NCBI GenBank assembly: GCA_007844125.1
Contig: CM017561.1
Coordinates: forward strand, 64,151,256-64,215,255
Direction of reading: 5' to 3'
Length of the DNA: 64,000 bases
Source of the DNA: Sinonovacula constricta
Lineage: Eukaryota > Mollusca > Bivalvia > Cardiida > Solecurtidae
This document shows, one piece after another, positions 1 to 12,151 of this stretch. How positions within the stretch are numbered: position 1 is the first letter of the stretch; every line of letters starts with the position of its first letter. Under the pieces are notes generated by a model. It searched no databases. It had not been told where the DNA came from and worked only from the letters and a program-made list of their open reading frames with translations. The position numbers and the translations under genes are program-made.

Positions 1-9
1 TTATAGCGA

Positions 10-185
10 CGTCCCTGCTATTTTTGATGAGGAAAACCCCACACAAATGTTTGAGTAGAACCACCAGGTGCATTGCAGGTCAGCTGGAAGACCTTCCCAC
101 ATTAACTCCTACACCATGATTCTATCTCATGCAGGGACAAAGAGGAGTTACAATTTAGGGACTCTACCATTTGGCCAAAAGTACA
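10..185 (-). mobile_element. SINE-A copy
   Basis: Minus-strand copy of the tRNA-derived SINE-A. The central domain (AAGGTCTTCCAGCTGACCTG, then a GTTCTAC-type block) and a decayed tRNA head are visible. Confidence 0.7.
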
Positions 186-904
186 TCCTGTGCCCAATAT
201 AGACCAGACATTATATAATGTGTGTTTGAGACCTGAGATGGCTGCAGTCTTTCTTGATGATTGATTTATCTAGGAATAAGAATAGTCAATAATTTTTAAG
301 TAAGTGATGAAAGAACCACAAAAGTTACAAATAATTCTTTGTGACAAATTTATAATCCCTTTCAAATGATTCATGTAATGCAATTAATGTCACTGTTGGT
401 AAGGTATGCATTAATGTTTGCTCAAAGCTTTTTTCGGTAAATCACAAAGAAAAAAACAACTGAAATTTTGATCAAATAATTAAGAGAATCCAAACCTTCA
501 CCCAGGAAGAAAGAAGCATGCACTGCCTTTTTATGTATTTTTATTGTAGCTGACTGAATGTAAATATTTTTAAATAAACTATAGAAAATTAAGCATACAA
601 ACATAAAAGCATGGTTTACATATAAATTGTTGGTTTTTGGTTCATTAAAAATGCAGCGAGATTACATGGCCAGAAAACATTAAGATAGAGCACAAAAAGA
701 AGGTTCAATGATTTATCATGCATGAGTCTACAGGTGACATCATAATTATGTGAGTCAATGGAGTTTTTTTACCTTAATAGACTTCCTCATGCCACTCTGC
801 ATGATTTTCAACAGAAACTTATTTCAAATGTTTACTTACTTCAACACAATTGTTCTGAAAAATATGTGGAAGAACAAGCACAAAAAATCTTAAAATATGA
901 TATC
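186..904. other. AT-rich non-coding stretch
   Basis: No gene, splice-site pair or repeat recognised; short open frames only. Confidence 0.6.
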
Positions 905-1130
905 AGTGGTTTGTTTGTTTGTTGGGTTTATCATTCCACTAACAGTATTTCAGTTATCTGCAGACGTTGTACACTTGAAGCAGATAAAGTGCTGCCTTCA
1001 CTGGGTATAGCATGCCGTGAACACCTGGCATGATACCACACCCAGTCACATTATCCTGACACTGGGCCAACCAGTCGTGGAACTACCCTTATATTTGCTT
1101 GAGCGTTAGCAAGGGAGCTAGGGGGGGATC
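905..1130 (-). mobile_element. SINE-B copy, head truncated
   Basis: TGTTTGTTTGTTGGGTTTAT, GTACACTTGAAGCAGATAAA, CATGCCGTGAACACCTGGCA and CAACCAGTCGTGGAACTACC. Homology stops at AGCAAGGGAGCTAG, before the tRNA head. Confidence 0.85.
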
Positions 1131-1449
1131 TTAAATTGGGACTCAATAGCAATGTAATGTTTCATGAATCAATTGGGCAATTGCTACAGTTTTGGATCAC
1201 AATCCCTAGGTGCTATTATGTATTATCAGACATTTTTTTCATTTTTGCTTCCATTTAGGTATTTTTCTTTTTTTACTGGCTAGCATATTAGTAACTCTCT
1301 CCAAAATTTATTTTCTTATTGTATTAATTCTAAACAATTATAGACAAGGTAAAAACAAAATGTGTCTGTACAGGTTATTATGGATTTAAGATAAAAATAG
1401 TTTGAGAAATATTTGAATCTGTAATTTATTTGTATGGGACACACTTTAC

Positions 1450-1605
1450 ATGATGAGTTAGTGGTAGAGTTACAGACCTTTAACTCCTGTGACAGCTTGC
1501 CTCTCACTACCCGAGTTTGTGTCCAGATCAGCAGACATTTAATTATAATGTGGTAAGTTCTTCCAGCTGACCTGCTTGGTTTTACCCAGATAATTGCCTA
1601 GGATT
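1450..1605 (+). mobile_element. SINE-A copy, decayed
   Basis: GTGGTAGAGTTACAGACCTT, then CCCGAGTTTGTGTCC (B-box remnant) and CTTCCAGCTGACCTGC. Confidence 0.55.
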
Positions 1606-2054
1606 TAACTTAATTTTTCTCAATCAAAATAGTGGGATGTTAATTGCATTTATGACCTTGAGTGTGTTGCTACAATTTATTACTAAAAACAAAAAAATAT
1701 TTGTATTCAGTGGTACAGGTATGTGTAAGGGTTGTTACTAAAAATCATCAGATTATCTTAGAATATCAGTAACAAACTGCCCCTTTATATTTAAGGCAAT
1801 GTACATTTCAAATGACATTGTTCCTCTTTTGAATGTTCCATACAAACAAGTGGGTAATATGAAAACATAATTTATTGCTTTAATCCCCACAGCTTGATAT
1901 AACGATAAAATGGTATATAACAAGAACAAAAGGCTAATGTTGTGCATTCATGGACTACGTTAGCAGCACTGCACATGAGTTGCACAAAATCAATGCACAT
2001 GTGTAGAATGTCTTGACATAAAATATAACACTGCTGTGGAAAATTAATACCACA

Positions 2055-2170
2055 GTACCTGGGCCTAACTTCAGTCTAGCTAAGTACTAATGGATCACTT
2101 TGGCAAATAGTGACGTTTCAGATCAGTCAGTTCTTGTTGGGAACTGTCTAATCAGGATCTACATGATTGT
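2055..2170. repeat. Foldback element copy, diverged
   Basis: GGCAAATAGTGACGTTTCAG, then CAGTTCTTGTTGGGAACTG and ATCAGGATCTACATGATTG. Confidence 0.55.
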
Positions 2171-2614
2171 CTAATATGTCTGTCTATACCATTAAAATAA
2201 TTACCTTTGCTTTTAGTTGTATGCCAATAACTAAGAATTTAGTATGCTTTATTTTCAACAAAAGCAATTTGGGGTTGATGTGTTTTATGTGAGTGTTTGG
2301 ATTTTGCAAACATTGTTAGACCAATCTTTTCAGAGGTCAGTGACCAAGTCATGTGTAGGATTGAAAGTTATCAGAAATTAGGAAAACAGTTGTTATAAAA
2401 CACTGACCGTTATGGTAGTTACTTCTGTTCAGGTTTTTGTTTGCTTTGTTTAGTGTTAATGTCCGTGAAGGGACAATGTCATGTCACATAATGTCGACTG
2501 TCCAGTATATCATACAGTTCTAGTTATTATGTAAATTAAAATCCTATGCATAGATCTAGTCATTAATCAACAGGTTTGTTGTTGTTTATTTGTTAAATCC
2601 TATTTTTTTATAGT

Positions 2615-2822
2615 CAGTTAGAAACAAGTTCATTCAATCTAATTATATTAATCCCTCTGTACTGCCCAATTTGTGGGTAGAGCCAGTGCTCAGGAATAAC
2701 TACCTGGAACAGTGGCAGTAAATAGTGCTTTGAACCAAAATCATGTGGTCATTCTGGGACTCAAACCTGGGACCTTTTAGTCCAAAGTAAAAACATTTCA
2801 ACTAGACCATAGACACCCAGCT
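2615..2822 (-). mobile_element. SINE-C copy 1
   Basis: GAAACAAGTTCATTCAATCT, TATTAATCCCTCTGTACTGC and a minus-strand tRNA-like head (GGGACTCAAACCTGGGACC to ACTAGACCATAGACACCC). It is related to 24535-24700. Confidence 0.65.
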
Positions 2823-3184
2823 TTTATTGATATAGATTCCAGAAGACTCATTACAATAAGCTTTTAGCTGACACGGAATCATGCACAATGTGGCTAGAGG
2901 CTATTAACTTTGATTAATAATAATGATCATTATTAGTGTAAACAATTATTTAGTGAAGTTAAAAAGAAAAATAAGATGTACTAAGATGGCTGACAATGCT
3001 TGGGTTAAGAACAAGTAGACTCTCAGCCTGCTGTTTTATGATAAGGCTTAGAGGGCTGTCTGATCAGTATAATCACTTTTTGCAGCTTAAAGGTTTAAAC
3101 AATATGTATTGCTATGTATGAAGTTGTTTACAAATGACTGAGAATTGAGATTATTTCTAAATGTAGAACTTAACAAGGTAACAG

Positions 3185-3400
3185 AGGCACCAGTGGCTGA
3201 GCGGTTAAAGTTGCTGACTTGTAACTACCTGGCCCCTCACCCCGAAGGTTCGAGTCCCGGTCCAGGTGTGAACTTTTTATGTGGGAAGATTTTCCAGCTA
3301 ACCTGCAGTGAGTTGGTGGTATTACGACTGGGTTCTTCTTTCATTAATAATAAGCTGAACATCACCAATATGACCATTATTGTGTGGTGAGATGTAAAAA
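3185..3400 (+). mobile_element. SINE-A copy, well preserved
   Basis: The head is like a class II tRNA (Ser/Leu type): A box GTGGCTGAGCGGTTAAAG and B box GGTTCGAGTCCCG. A central domain (TTTTCCAGCTAACCTGCAGT) and an AT-rich tail with ATATGACCATTATTGTG follow. It makes an incidental 81-codon open frame. Confidence 0.88.
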
Positions 3401-3939
3401 CAACAACAGCACAGATGTAAGAAGATTAAGGCTCAACATGGGTATATATGTCCAGAGACTGACCTACATGTATAAACAAGGTTGGCTCCAATAATTCACA
3501 TAGGCATGTAAATGTCAGTGTAAAACATATACATACTGTAAAAAACTACACATATGTCTTCTTTAAGTGACATTTCACACTTGAGTGATCTCCAGATTTT
3601 GCTGTAACAAACTGTACATAACAGTAGAATGGTCATATCAAGTAGAAAAAAAAAAGAGTGATTTAAAAAAGCTACAAAAAAAGGATGGGCATAATTCATA
3701 CAACTTGGGAAGGGATTACTATTTATTGCTTTGTTTGTTGTTAGATACAAAACAACCATACAACAAAGACCATAATAATGGTTAATGTTCATAACTATTG
3801 CATTTATCAGTGGAGCAAGACCCAAGAAAAGATCTGGGTACAACAACAGCAAGTTGCAGTTCAGCTAGAAGAAGAAGTGTGAGCCTCAAACTGGACTTAG
3901 TCCCAACAGTGTAAGACTCAGAGAAGATGTTTCTTATCC

Positions 3940-4165
3940 TGGGGGCCAGTGGCCGAGTGGTTATAGTCACTGTCTTGTTACTCCTGAGACCCTCACCACA
4001 TGGGTTTGAGTCCCAGTCTGGGCAAGTACTTTCATGCAAGTTTTTCCAGCTAACCTGCGGTTCTAACCAGACATAAGTCTGGGGTCTTCCTCTACCAGTA
4101 ATAAGCTGGATGTATTGCCAATATGACCATAATTGTGTTGGTGCTTTGTAACTAAACAAACAAAA
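3940..4165 (+). mobile_element. SINE-A copy, well preserved
   Basis: GTGGCCGAGTGGTTATAG (A box), GGTTTGAGTCCCAGTC (B box), CCAGCTAACCTGCGGTTCTA, then ATATGACCATAATTGTGTTG and an ACAAACAAA tail. Confidence 0.88.
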
Positions 4166-4489
4166 TAAAGATATGTTTTTAATCATTAATTATCCTTTTG
4201 CTTATTTTCTTAGTTAACACTTCTGTACTTACTGAGGGACAATTTTATGATCAACGAACTATGTCATACATTTCTGGTGTATTAGTCAAACTCACTTGAT
4301 TCATTAAGTACTGTTAGCTTTTCTTGACAGCTAGTAGCCTAATAAAGACATGACAAGTCATTTCTTAGCCCATTTTCTGTGTGAATGATAGCCTACTGTG
4401 CTCAAGACTATTATAGCAACTGGCATATATTGCTCATTTCTTGCCTTAAGATGTGAACTAATAGCCTCTTCATGAAGTATAAAGAAGGA

Positions 4490-4595
4490 ATAGGCAAAAT
4501 AGTGTAGATCTAGATCAGCCAGCTCTTCATCTCCCTGCTGGAAGTTCTCTGACCAGGATCTTCAACATTTGCTGTTTAGTCTCTCAAAATAAGGA
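4490..4595. repeat. Foldback element copy
   Basis: AGGCAAAATAGTGTAGATCT, then AGATCAGCCAGCTC, GACCAGGATCTTCAACATTT. Confidence 0.65.
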
Positions 4596-4984
4596 AATTA
4601 ACCTTTATGTGTAATATTCATAATATATATGCAAAAAACTAAGAATTAATCAGGGCTGTTATATGTTATTGGCGCACATACAGTTATGCCTACTGAAGAA
4701 TAGTAACCCTTTGTATAATGTTAGTACCAAACTATTAACTTCACAAGGAAAATTTTAACAAAAACTGAAACACTTCATATTTCCAACATTAAATAATTTT
4801 AATACCAACAAGAATATTATATTTCAAAATAATCAGAGTGGTATGAGGAAACACAATGAATACCTCACATATTAACATTGTGACAACAATAATGAGAAAG
4901 CACTGTTTTATCAATACTTTTATAAACAGTCACTTGACAGTGAAATTAATTTTTGTCTAACATTTTTCATTAAGCTAACTGGAT

Positions 4985-5095
4985 AACCTCCCCAAATGAC
5001 AATTCTCATCTCAATTGAGACTCGAACCTACCTGGTGAGGGACCATGGAGTCAAAGGAGTAATAAGCCACTGACCACAAAGCCAGGGCCACCCTA
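4985..5095 (-). mobile_element. SINE-A head fragment
   Basis: Reverse-oriented tRNA head: GAGACTCGAACCTACCTGGT to AGCCAGGGCCACCC. It lies head-to-head with the SINE-A tail at 5165-5335. Confidence 0.65.
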
Positions 5096-5164
5096 AGTAA
5101 GCTTATAAGGCCAAAAATAGTAAATATGATGATAAGTGTTAATTGAAATGGCATAGTCAATTAA

Positions 5165-5335
5165 AAAGTACCCCTGATGGGTTATATAACCAACAACTCT
5201 TATGTGGGGAGGTTTTCCAGCTAACCTGCAGAGTGATGGTGGTTCTACCCAGACAAATGTCTGGAGTCCTCCATCACTAATAATTAGCCACCAATATGAC
5301 AATAATTGTGTTGGTGTGATGTGACAAAAAAAACA
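5165..5335 (+). mobile_element. SINE-A central and tail part
   Basis: GGGAGGTTTTCCAGCTAACC, GGTGGTTCTACCCAGACAAA and the GACAATAATTGTGTTGGTG tail. The head is missing. Confidence 0.75.
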
Positions 5336-5890
5336 ACAACAAAAAACAAATTACAAAGTTATTCTGATGATAAGGTTATTTTCAATAATTACTTGTTCTA
5401 CAATGACATTTCAGTACAGACTGATGCTTCTATTTAAACTTACCTTTATCATGAAAGAATAATGAAAATATGTACTATCTATGTCCCAATGAAATATACC
5501 CGGTAACCATATAATTTACATCACAAAAGAATAGCGTACCAAAGATATCTTCCTGAATTGGTTTTAAATAACAGGAAAAATATCCTTAAAGCATTTGGTT
5601 TCATTTTGATTTGATATGACTGTAACACACTGATAATTATCCTCCATAACAAGGTATCCTGATTTTTTATATCATTTTTATGTAAGAAATAACTAAATGT
5701 TGAGACATGATATATTCCCCTGGTAATTGAGCCAGAAATTTCCAACTGATTTTCAGACTGTTGCAGATTCTTCTGTGCAGGCTTTCTCTGTAACCTTATT
5801 AATTATATACTTATAATACCAAAATTAAATGGAAAAAACATTTTTCCTTTCTTGTAAAAAATCAAACAAACACGTATAACCAAACTTTAA

Positions 5891-6391
5891 AGGTGGCATC
5901 CAACAATTTGGACCAAAATTTATTTACTCAAACAACCAAGTAAGTCATAGTTATTCGAAAAGTTCATACAAAAAGCTGTTCATTGTTGTTCTAGATCTTT
6001 GTGAATAGTCAAGCATAAGTCAGCACCCGTAACTGCAAACAGGTATTTCCTATCTGAGCCACACTGCAGAGATTGCTATATTTAAACTTAGAAAACTACA
6101 TGACCACTTACTTTTGAGATCACGTTATATAGTCATTCAGGGTAATTGATCGCTCTGACATCGATATCTATTTTTAGCAGAGACCACTATCAAGCATTTT
6201 ATACAGTTGAAAAGAATAAACAGTGATTTTTTTTCACAGTTAGTTCTGTCCAACAATTTTAGTTAGTGCTCTAAATCGTATTTTTTAAGACTAACATATA
6301 AATTTATACAAAAATTATTCCCAAATTCCCTAAAGCAGTGGTTTGATATTGTTATATGTATTTTATATAGGCAAACTGTTGGGAACCACCT
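5891..6391. mobile_element. MITE with TTAA target duplication, copy 1
   Basis: A 501-bp element with terminal inverted repeats AGGTGGCATCCAACAATTTG and, from the other end, AGGTGGTTCCCAACAGTTTG, flanked by TTAA on both sides (5887-5890, 6392-6395). There is no coding capacity. TTAA duplications with short inverted repeats are typical of piggyBac-type elements; that assignment is inference. Confidence 0.85.
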
Positions 6392-6399
6392 TTAAGGCA

Positions 6400-8100
6400 A
6401 ACTTTTAGCAGTCAATATTTAAACAATTCTTGTGTCATTTAACAGTGCTGCTTATAATTTTTCACAAAATCAACAAGGTCTTAATATTCAGTCCATCCGC
6501 CTTAACATAAATTAATATTGTTGACATTTATGGTATGGTTGTCAAGTTTATCCACCTAGTAGAAATGGTCCAAGGTAAATATTTGACCAGTACTGAAGGT
6601 AATAATTTGTGAAACACCCCATTAATTATTGTTTCCATCCAGTTTATGCGCAGATAAATTGAACAATACCACCATACTGGGGTCTTAACAGCAGAATACG
6701 ATGTAAAATCATACGTAGATTTGTCCAACTGATAAAATTTTTCTTTGTGATTTTCAGCCATGAATACTTTGGGACGTATTCCAGTGATATTTTATGTAAC
6801 ATTTGAGTTACCTTTCAAGTATTTGAATTGTGAAATTGAAACAGACCTGGGTTAAGGTAATAAAACTTTGAGCTCGAGTCTACAATCTTTCTTAAGCATC
6901 TGACTGGTCAAATTTTGGTTAAAATTGAAAACCTGACCAATGAGATGACTGAGGTTGGTTGTTTGCAGACGCAAACCCAAGTTACGGGCCCTGGATTTAC
7001 TGCTGAGTTATAATATTCAATTCATCAACAGATCCATGTGCTTGTAGGATCTGTCTGACCAGTACCTGCACTATTTACAGCACAGGCAACAATGGACTAA
7101 TTTTTATTATGTGCAGTTATAACCCCAAAACAAACAAAATATAAGTATAGCTAGGTATTTACAAATGTATCATGCAAACTTAGATCGGTAACCTATTAAG
7201 AGGGGGATTCACAGCTAGGGCCATCTCTCTAAAATTTATCCAGACCATACATATACTGGAAATTATGAATATAATATAAATTCTAAGAAATGAGCACTTC
7301 AAAAATAGTAGCAATTTTGGTCCAGATGCCTGCCAAAATGTGTTTCCGGAATTTCTGAAAATCCAAAGCTTTCCAGAGTTGCACACCCTGGACCACTTAA
7401 GTAGCAATTAGTGTGCCAGTCATTAGCAGCTAGATGCTCCATCATTTATTGTTTTGGGGGACAATTTCCTATGTCTCGTAAACATTCAAATTGGTATTTT
7501 CGTATTTTGATGAAAAATGAAACATACATGTACTTCTTTCCTCTAACTATTCGCCATAACTAACATTTAAAAAATAGAATGAGATCCCCTCTGAGGTTAA
7601 ATCCTGATCCGGCCCTGCACAAGTACACGTACCATGCTTTACTATATATAGTGGCTAGTACCTTTAAACCCCAACATATTCCCTCCACCTGATCAGTGTC
7701 ATAACAATTCTTTCAATGTTAGATGCCTCAGACATAATTTTGTTGCACATCAAATTGCAAATATGTCTGGGGACCCATCCTCTATATTATAAAAACTAAA
7801 ACACATCCAATATTCATAAAGTTGTTAGCCTGTTTATTCTGTGGAATTTATCACATGTGTAATATTACATAACTATGTTTTTATGGTAAAGTTTCATAGC
7901 ACAGTGTGATAATGAAACCATACACGTTTGTATGTAATTAATTTACATGGGAAAACTTATTTTACATTAAATGCTTTTATAACAACATGTTGGTGATGTT
8001 ATATTACTGTATATACATGTAGGATCCATTATCATGACTTCATTTTGTGGAAATCATAAATAGTCTCTATATAACTATATATAAGTTTACTTTGTAAGTT
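6400..8100. other. AT-rich non-coding stretch between the MITE and the 50-bp array
   Basis: A short pair of GATCTGTC and GATCCATG bases at 7028-7070 hints at a decayed foldback. Nothing else recognised. Confidence 0.55.
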
Positions 8101-8102
8101 AA

Positions 8103-8908
8103 ATCTGTTCGCTGAAGCAACAAATGATATACACTTTAAAAACTTAATATGATCTGTTCTCTGAAACAACAAATGATAAATACTTTTAAAACTTAATATG
8201 ATCTGTTCTCTGAAACAACAAAATGATAAATACTTTAAAAACTTAATATGATCTGTTCTCTGAAACAACAAAATGATAAATACTTTAAAAACTTAATATG
8301 ATCTGTAAAATCTCTGAAACAACAAATGATAAATACTTTAAAAACTTAATATGATCTGTTCTCTGAAACAACAAAATGATAAATACTTAAAAAACTTTAT
8401 ATGATCTGTTCTCTGAAACAACAAATGATAAATACTTTAAAAAACTTAATATGATCTGTTCTCTGTAACAACAAATGATAAATACTTTAAAAAACTTAAT
8501 ATGATCTGTTCTCTGTAACAACAAACTGAAAAATACTTTAAAAAACTTTATATGATCTGTTCTCTGTAACAACAAAATGATAAATACTTTAAAAAACTTT
8601 ATATGATCTGTTCTCTGTAACAACAAAATGATAAATACTTTAAAAAACTTAATATGATCTGTTCTCTGTAACAACAAATGATAAATACTTTAAAAAACTT
8701 AATATGATCTGTTCTCTGTAACAACAAAATGATAAATACTTTAAAAAACTTTATATGATCTGTTCTCTGTAACAACAAAATGATAAATACTTTAAAAAAC
8801 TTAATATGATCTGTTCTCTGTAACAACAAATGATAAATACTTTAAAAAACTTAATATGATCTGTTCTCTGTAACAACAAAATGATAAATACTTTAAAAAA
8901 CTTAATAT
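8103..8908. repeat. 50-51-bp AT-rich tandem repeat, about 16 units
   Basis: Units read AATATGATCTGTTCTCTGTA, then ACAACAAATGATAAATACTT and TAAAAAACTT. Left-hand units carry CTGAAACAAC and right-hand units CTGTAACAAC, so the array has two subfamilies. Copies of 51 bp keep frame, which creates long but meaningless minus-strand open frames. Confidence 0.95.
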
Positions 8909-9517
8909 GTCTATTTACTTTCCATTAGGACCAATTATTGTAGCACCTTTTTAATAATGAAATCATCAGGCTTGTGTAGTTTCATGTATTTGCAATTTGA
9001 GAACTGCTTTTATTAAGATAGTTATACTGTATGAAATAATCACATTGCAGAAGATACTACTACTGATTTCTAGCTTTTTTTTCTTTATTAGGAAACCTAT
9101 CATAGTTTTTTTTAAAAGCATGCAAAGAATTTAGGTATTTGGTGTATATTTATATGTCATGCATGGTAATTACTAAATTTGTGTTAAACATGCAACATAC
9201 AGGTAAATATATTCAGTATTCTTTGTATACATTTTGGTTATGCCCTGCATTCAAATATCAATTGTTTGTGACTGTAGCAGTATCTTTATATCAGAGTTTA
9301 ATAAAATAAACACACTTTGAATCGGATGTTTAGGACCTATGGGCTCATGTATTTTGAAAAATCATCAAATAATTTGGTAATGATGTGTGTTTTATTGGTA
9401 AAAAGTATATTTGATCTGAAGGCAGAGTCAAAAAGTTGACCATAACTGAATACTAATGGTCACTTAAGTGCATGCTGACTACACTGTTCCATACTATACT
9501 GGTGTGGTCTCACTTAC

Positions 9518-9604
9518 CTGTGATCCTGGTTTGGCTGACCGACATGTTTGCCAGCCCTTGGACGTGTAAATGTGATACATGTTCCTACCCGATAATCGAA
9601 CACT
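9518..9604 (-). CDS. Candidate 87-nt exon on the minus strand (weak)
   Basis: The segment is bounded by a CTGCTAG acceptor and a very good donor (CACAG|GTAAGTGAG). It is 87 nt long, open in phase 0 (29 codons containing MYHIYTSKGWQTC) and richer in G and C than its surroundings. A second frame is also open, so coding potential is not proven. Part of it (GTGTTCGATTATCGGG) resembles a tRNA B box, so it may instead be a decayed SINE. Confidence 0.22.
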
Positions 9605-9619
9605 CTAGCAGATAGACAC

Positions 9620-11480
9620 AATCATGTGATACACATTAGTGTCCAGTCACTCACATGCACTATAGCATTAATCCAACAGATTTTGTGTTCCTTTTTTTCC
9701 TTTTCTTATTACAAAAAGCTGGAATTTCTATTTATAGCACAATAATTTTAACACAACTTAACACCATCAAATTGTTTCTCTTTTCTTTTTTACAAAATGC
9801 TGATAATTTCCTATATTTCTGTTGTGTTTTTTTGTTACTATATATTATTACACAATGGCACTGTCCAATAAAAACATACTTTTAACAAGTTCTTCAATAA
9901 TATTTGCAGAGTTGTTACCCATGACTGAATCATTAAATAAACCATCTTCTTTTTTCAACTAACAATACTAATTCAGAGTAATGCATGGTCCTTATAATTC
10001 TGTATAGAAAAACATCCAACATCCTCAATCCAGAATGATCCCCTATCTTTTGTTTCATGCTTTAATCTGATCTAACATTTTTTTTAAACATAAAAACATA
10101 TTTTAGGTAAAAAATAAGTCATAAAACTGAGAAAGTATTCATACATTTTTTAAATTTCTATAAAAAATTAATAAAACAGAATTTAAACTTAATACCACAT
10201 ACCAAACATAACCTAACAATCACCAAGCAGTACATGTATAAGAGTCAGGGATCACCTATATACACTGTACTCAGCAACTGTATTTACCTGCATGATTATG
10301 ACCTCCAGCCTACATGGTCCAATATTATTTGTTTGTTTTACTGATTTTTCAGTTTACAATACTCTTCATTTGACTAAATTAAAATCCATATAGATGTATA
10401 TAGAACCTGTTATTTAAATAAATACAATATTAAATGTACATAGAAATTAGCAATCGACCACTCCTAATATGTGATCAATGGATTTTCAGAATTATAATTA
10501 TATATTACATGTATAGGCTTAAAGTTTATCATCACATGAGGAAAACATGGCATAATAAGGATCAAAAGATTAATTTAAAATTAAATAAATTAAATTTATT
10601 TTTTACTTTGTAAAATTATCGACTGTGATACAAAGATTCAAATTTCAATATTATTAAAAATCTAAACCAAAAAATATGTTTCTAATTATAAAAACAGATT
10701 GGATAACAAGACAAACAGAAAAAAGACTCATTACTTAAATAGCATAAAAAATCTTCAATTGTTGACAATGATACAACTATAAAACCATAAACTTTGTTTC
10801 AGTATGCAAATTAGTTTGGCATACAAGATCCTCTTTCAATTACACACACTTATCTATATTTTTCAACATTCAATATTCATAACTCTATTTCTTATGACAT
10901 GTACAAAATTCACATTATCCTACTATAGTCTGTTAAAGGATGTGAAGCAATTTTAAAACAGGCAACTTAAAGCAGTTTAAAAACAAAATATCAAAATATT
11001 CCTCGATTTCAATACTGATCAATGAAAAATATGATTTTTTTATGAAAGATTAATAATATTCTGTAAAAAAACTACAAAAAAAACATATCACAAGAAATAA
11101 TAAAGTTTCATTTACATTAAATCCTTGTCATTTCACAATAACCCATCTTCTTCATAAATTACATACAACACAAATGATAATAGACAATAGACAACAGGAT
11201 CCAACAGATGAAAATAAATATTATCCTCTAGCTACAGCCACTTATATATACATATACACAACTTTATGCACTGCCAAACGTATCATGTCTCGAAGCAAAA
11301 CCATCAATTTCCATAAGAAAACTACAATACCAGTGAGAAAAGGCTTTTACACGGACACTGGCCCAATTTAGGAGAAGCTAATTGTCAATATATTACACTG
11401 ACCATTACATGGCCGCTTGAGCTGTTTGGAATGTCCAGTTCAGCACACGACAAGCTGACATTGATGGCGATGGCAACCTC
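9620..11480. other. Very AT-rich stretch, possible 3' UTR on the minus strand
   Basis: There is no SINE in about 1.9 kb, which is long for this window, and the sequence is poly-A/T-rich. It would be the 3' UTR if the candidate terminal exon at 11484-11573 is real. No coding signal. Confidence 0.3.
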
Positions 11481-11483
11481 TAG

Positions 11484-11573
11484 TCAGAATTCATTATCGC
11501 CACGGTAACAAAGCCTATCAAGAACACCACTTTCCATAGTCCAGCTGTCAGCAATCAACAAAGCTTTTCTTGG
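11484..11573 (-). CDS. Candidate terminal exon of the SH3 gene (weak)
   Basis: A local island richer in G and C than its surroundings has an acceptor (TTTGTCTGCAG) followed by 29 phase-0 codons starting PRKALLIADSW and ending YRGDNEF, then TGA. It would fit as a last exon after the phase-0 exon at 19069-19113, with the AT-rich sequence below it as 3' UTR. No domain is recognisable and the open stretch is short, so this is only a candidate. Confidence 0.22.
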   Translation of the reverse strand, partial: PRKALLIADSWTMESGVLDRLCYRGDNEF

Positions 11574-12151
11574 CTGCAGACAAATACTTGCCACTGAGAT
11601 CATAAAATATATATAATGAGAAAAACATAAAATATCAATGCTTCTAACTTTAAGACTTTAAACTGAACGACGACATGTTTTATTAAACTTTCCTTACAAT
11701 ATCATGATTCAGACCATTTCTGTGCATACTGTGGTAGATTTTTTTTTTTTTTAATTGGCAGGGTAAGGAGTCATTTCTTCATCTTAAATAAGGACATTAT
11801 TAAGTAATATTCACCATAATCTGTGGGAAAAAAGCTGCCTTTATGTAGGTCTGACTATTTTATTTTATTTAATTTTTTTTATTGGCCAAAATAATCCACA
11901 AGACTTCTTGCACATTTGCATTTAGGAGTTAAATTATTGCCAATTAAGATAAATAATTCATAGTTTTGAAAGAGATTTCATTATTTCATGATATTTTTTT
12001 ATTGAAAATAAACTCCAGCTATAATTCTGAAATGGATGATTCTCATATTTTGAGAATTACTCTTTACAAATTTCACCAATTTCTTAAAAGGTTATATCCC
12101 CATACTGCCAAAAAAAGAACAGAGCATATAGTGTGTGATCAAGGGTCGTAG

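Noticed and set aside
758..1033. 91-codon plus-strand frame ending IACREHLA
   Set aside because: The right half is SINE-B; the same REHLA ending recurs at 58786 for the same reason.
3145..3390. 81-codon plus-strand frame with PEGSSPGPGVNF
   Set aside because: It is a tRNA-derived SINE copy read through by chance.
8387..8829. Long minus-strand open frames with repeated LLLQRTDHIKFFKVFI
   Set aside because: They are a translation of the 50-51-bp AT-rich tandem array; there is no splice context and the frame breaks wherever a unit is 50 bp.
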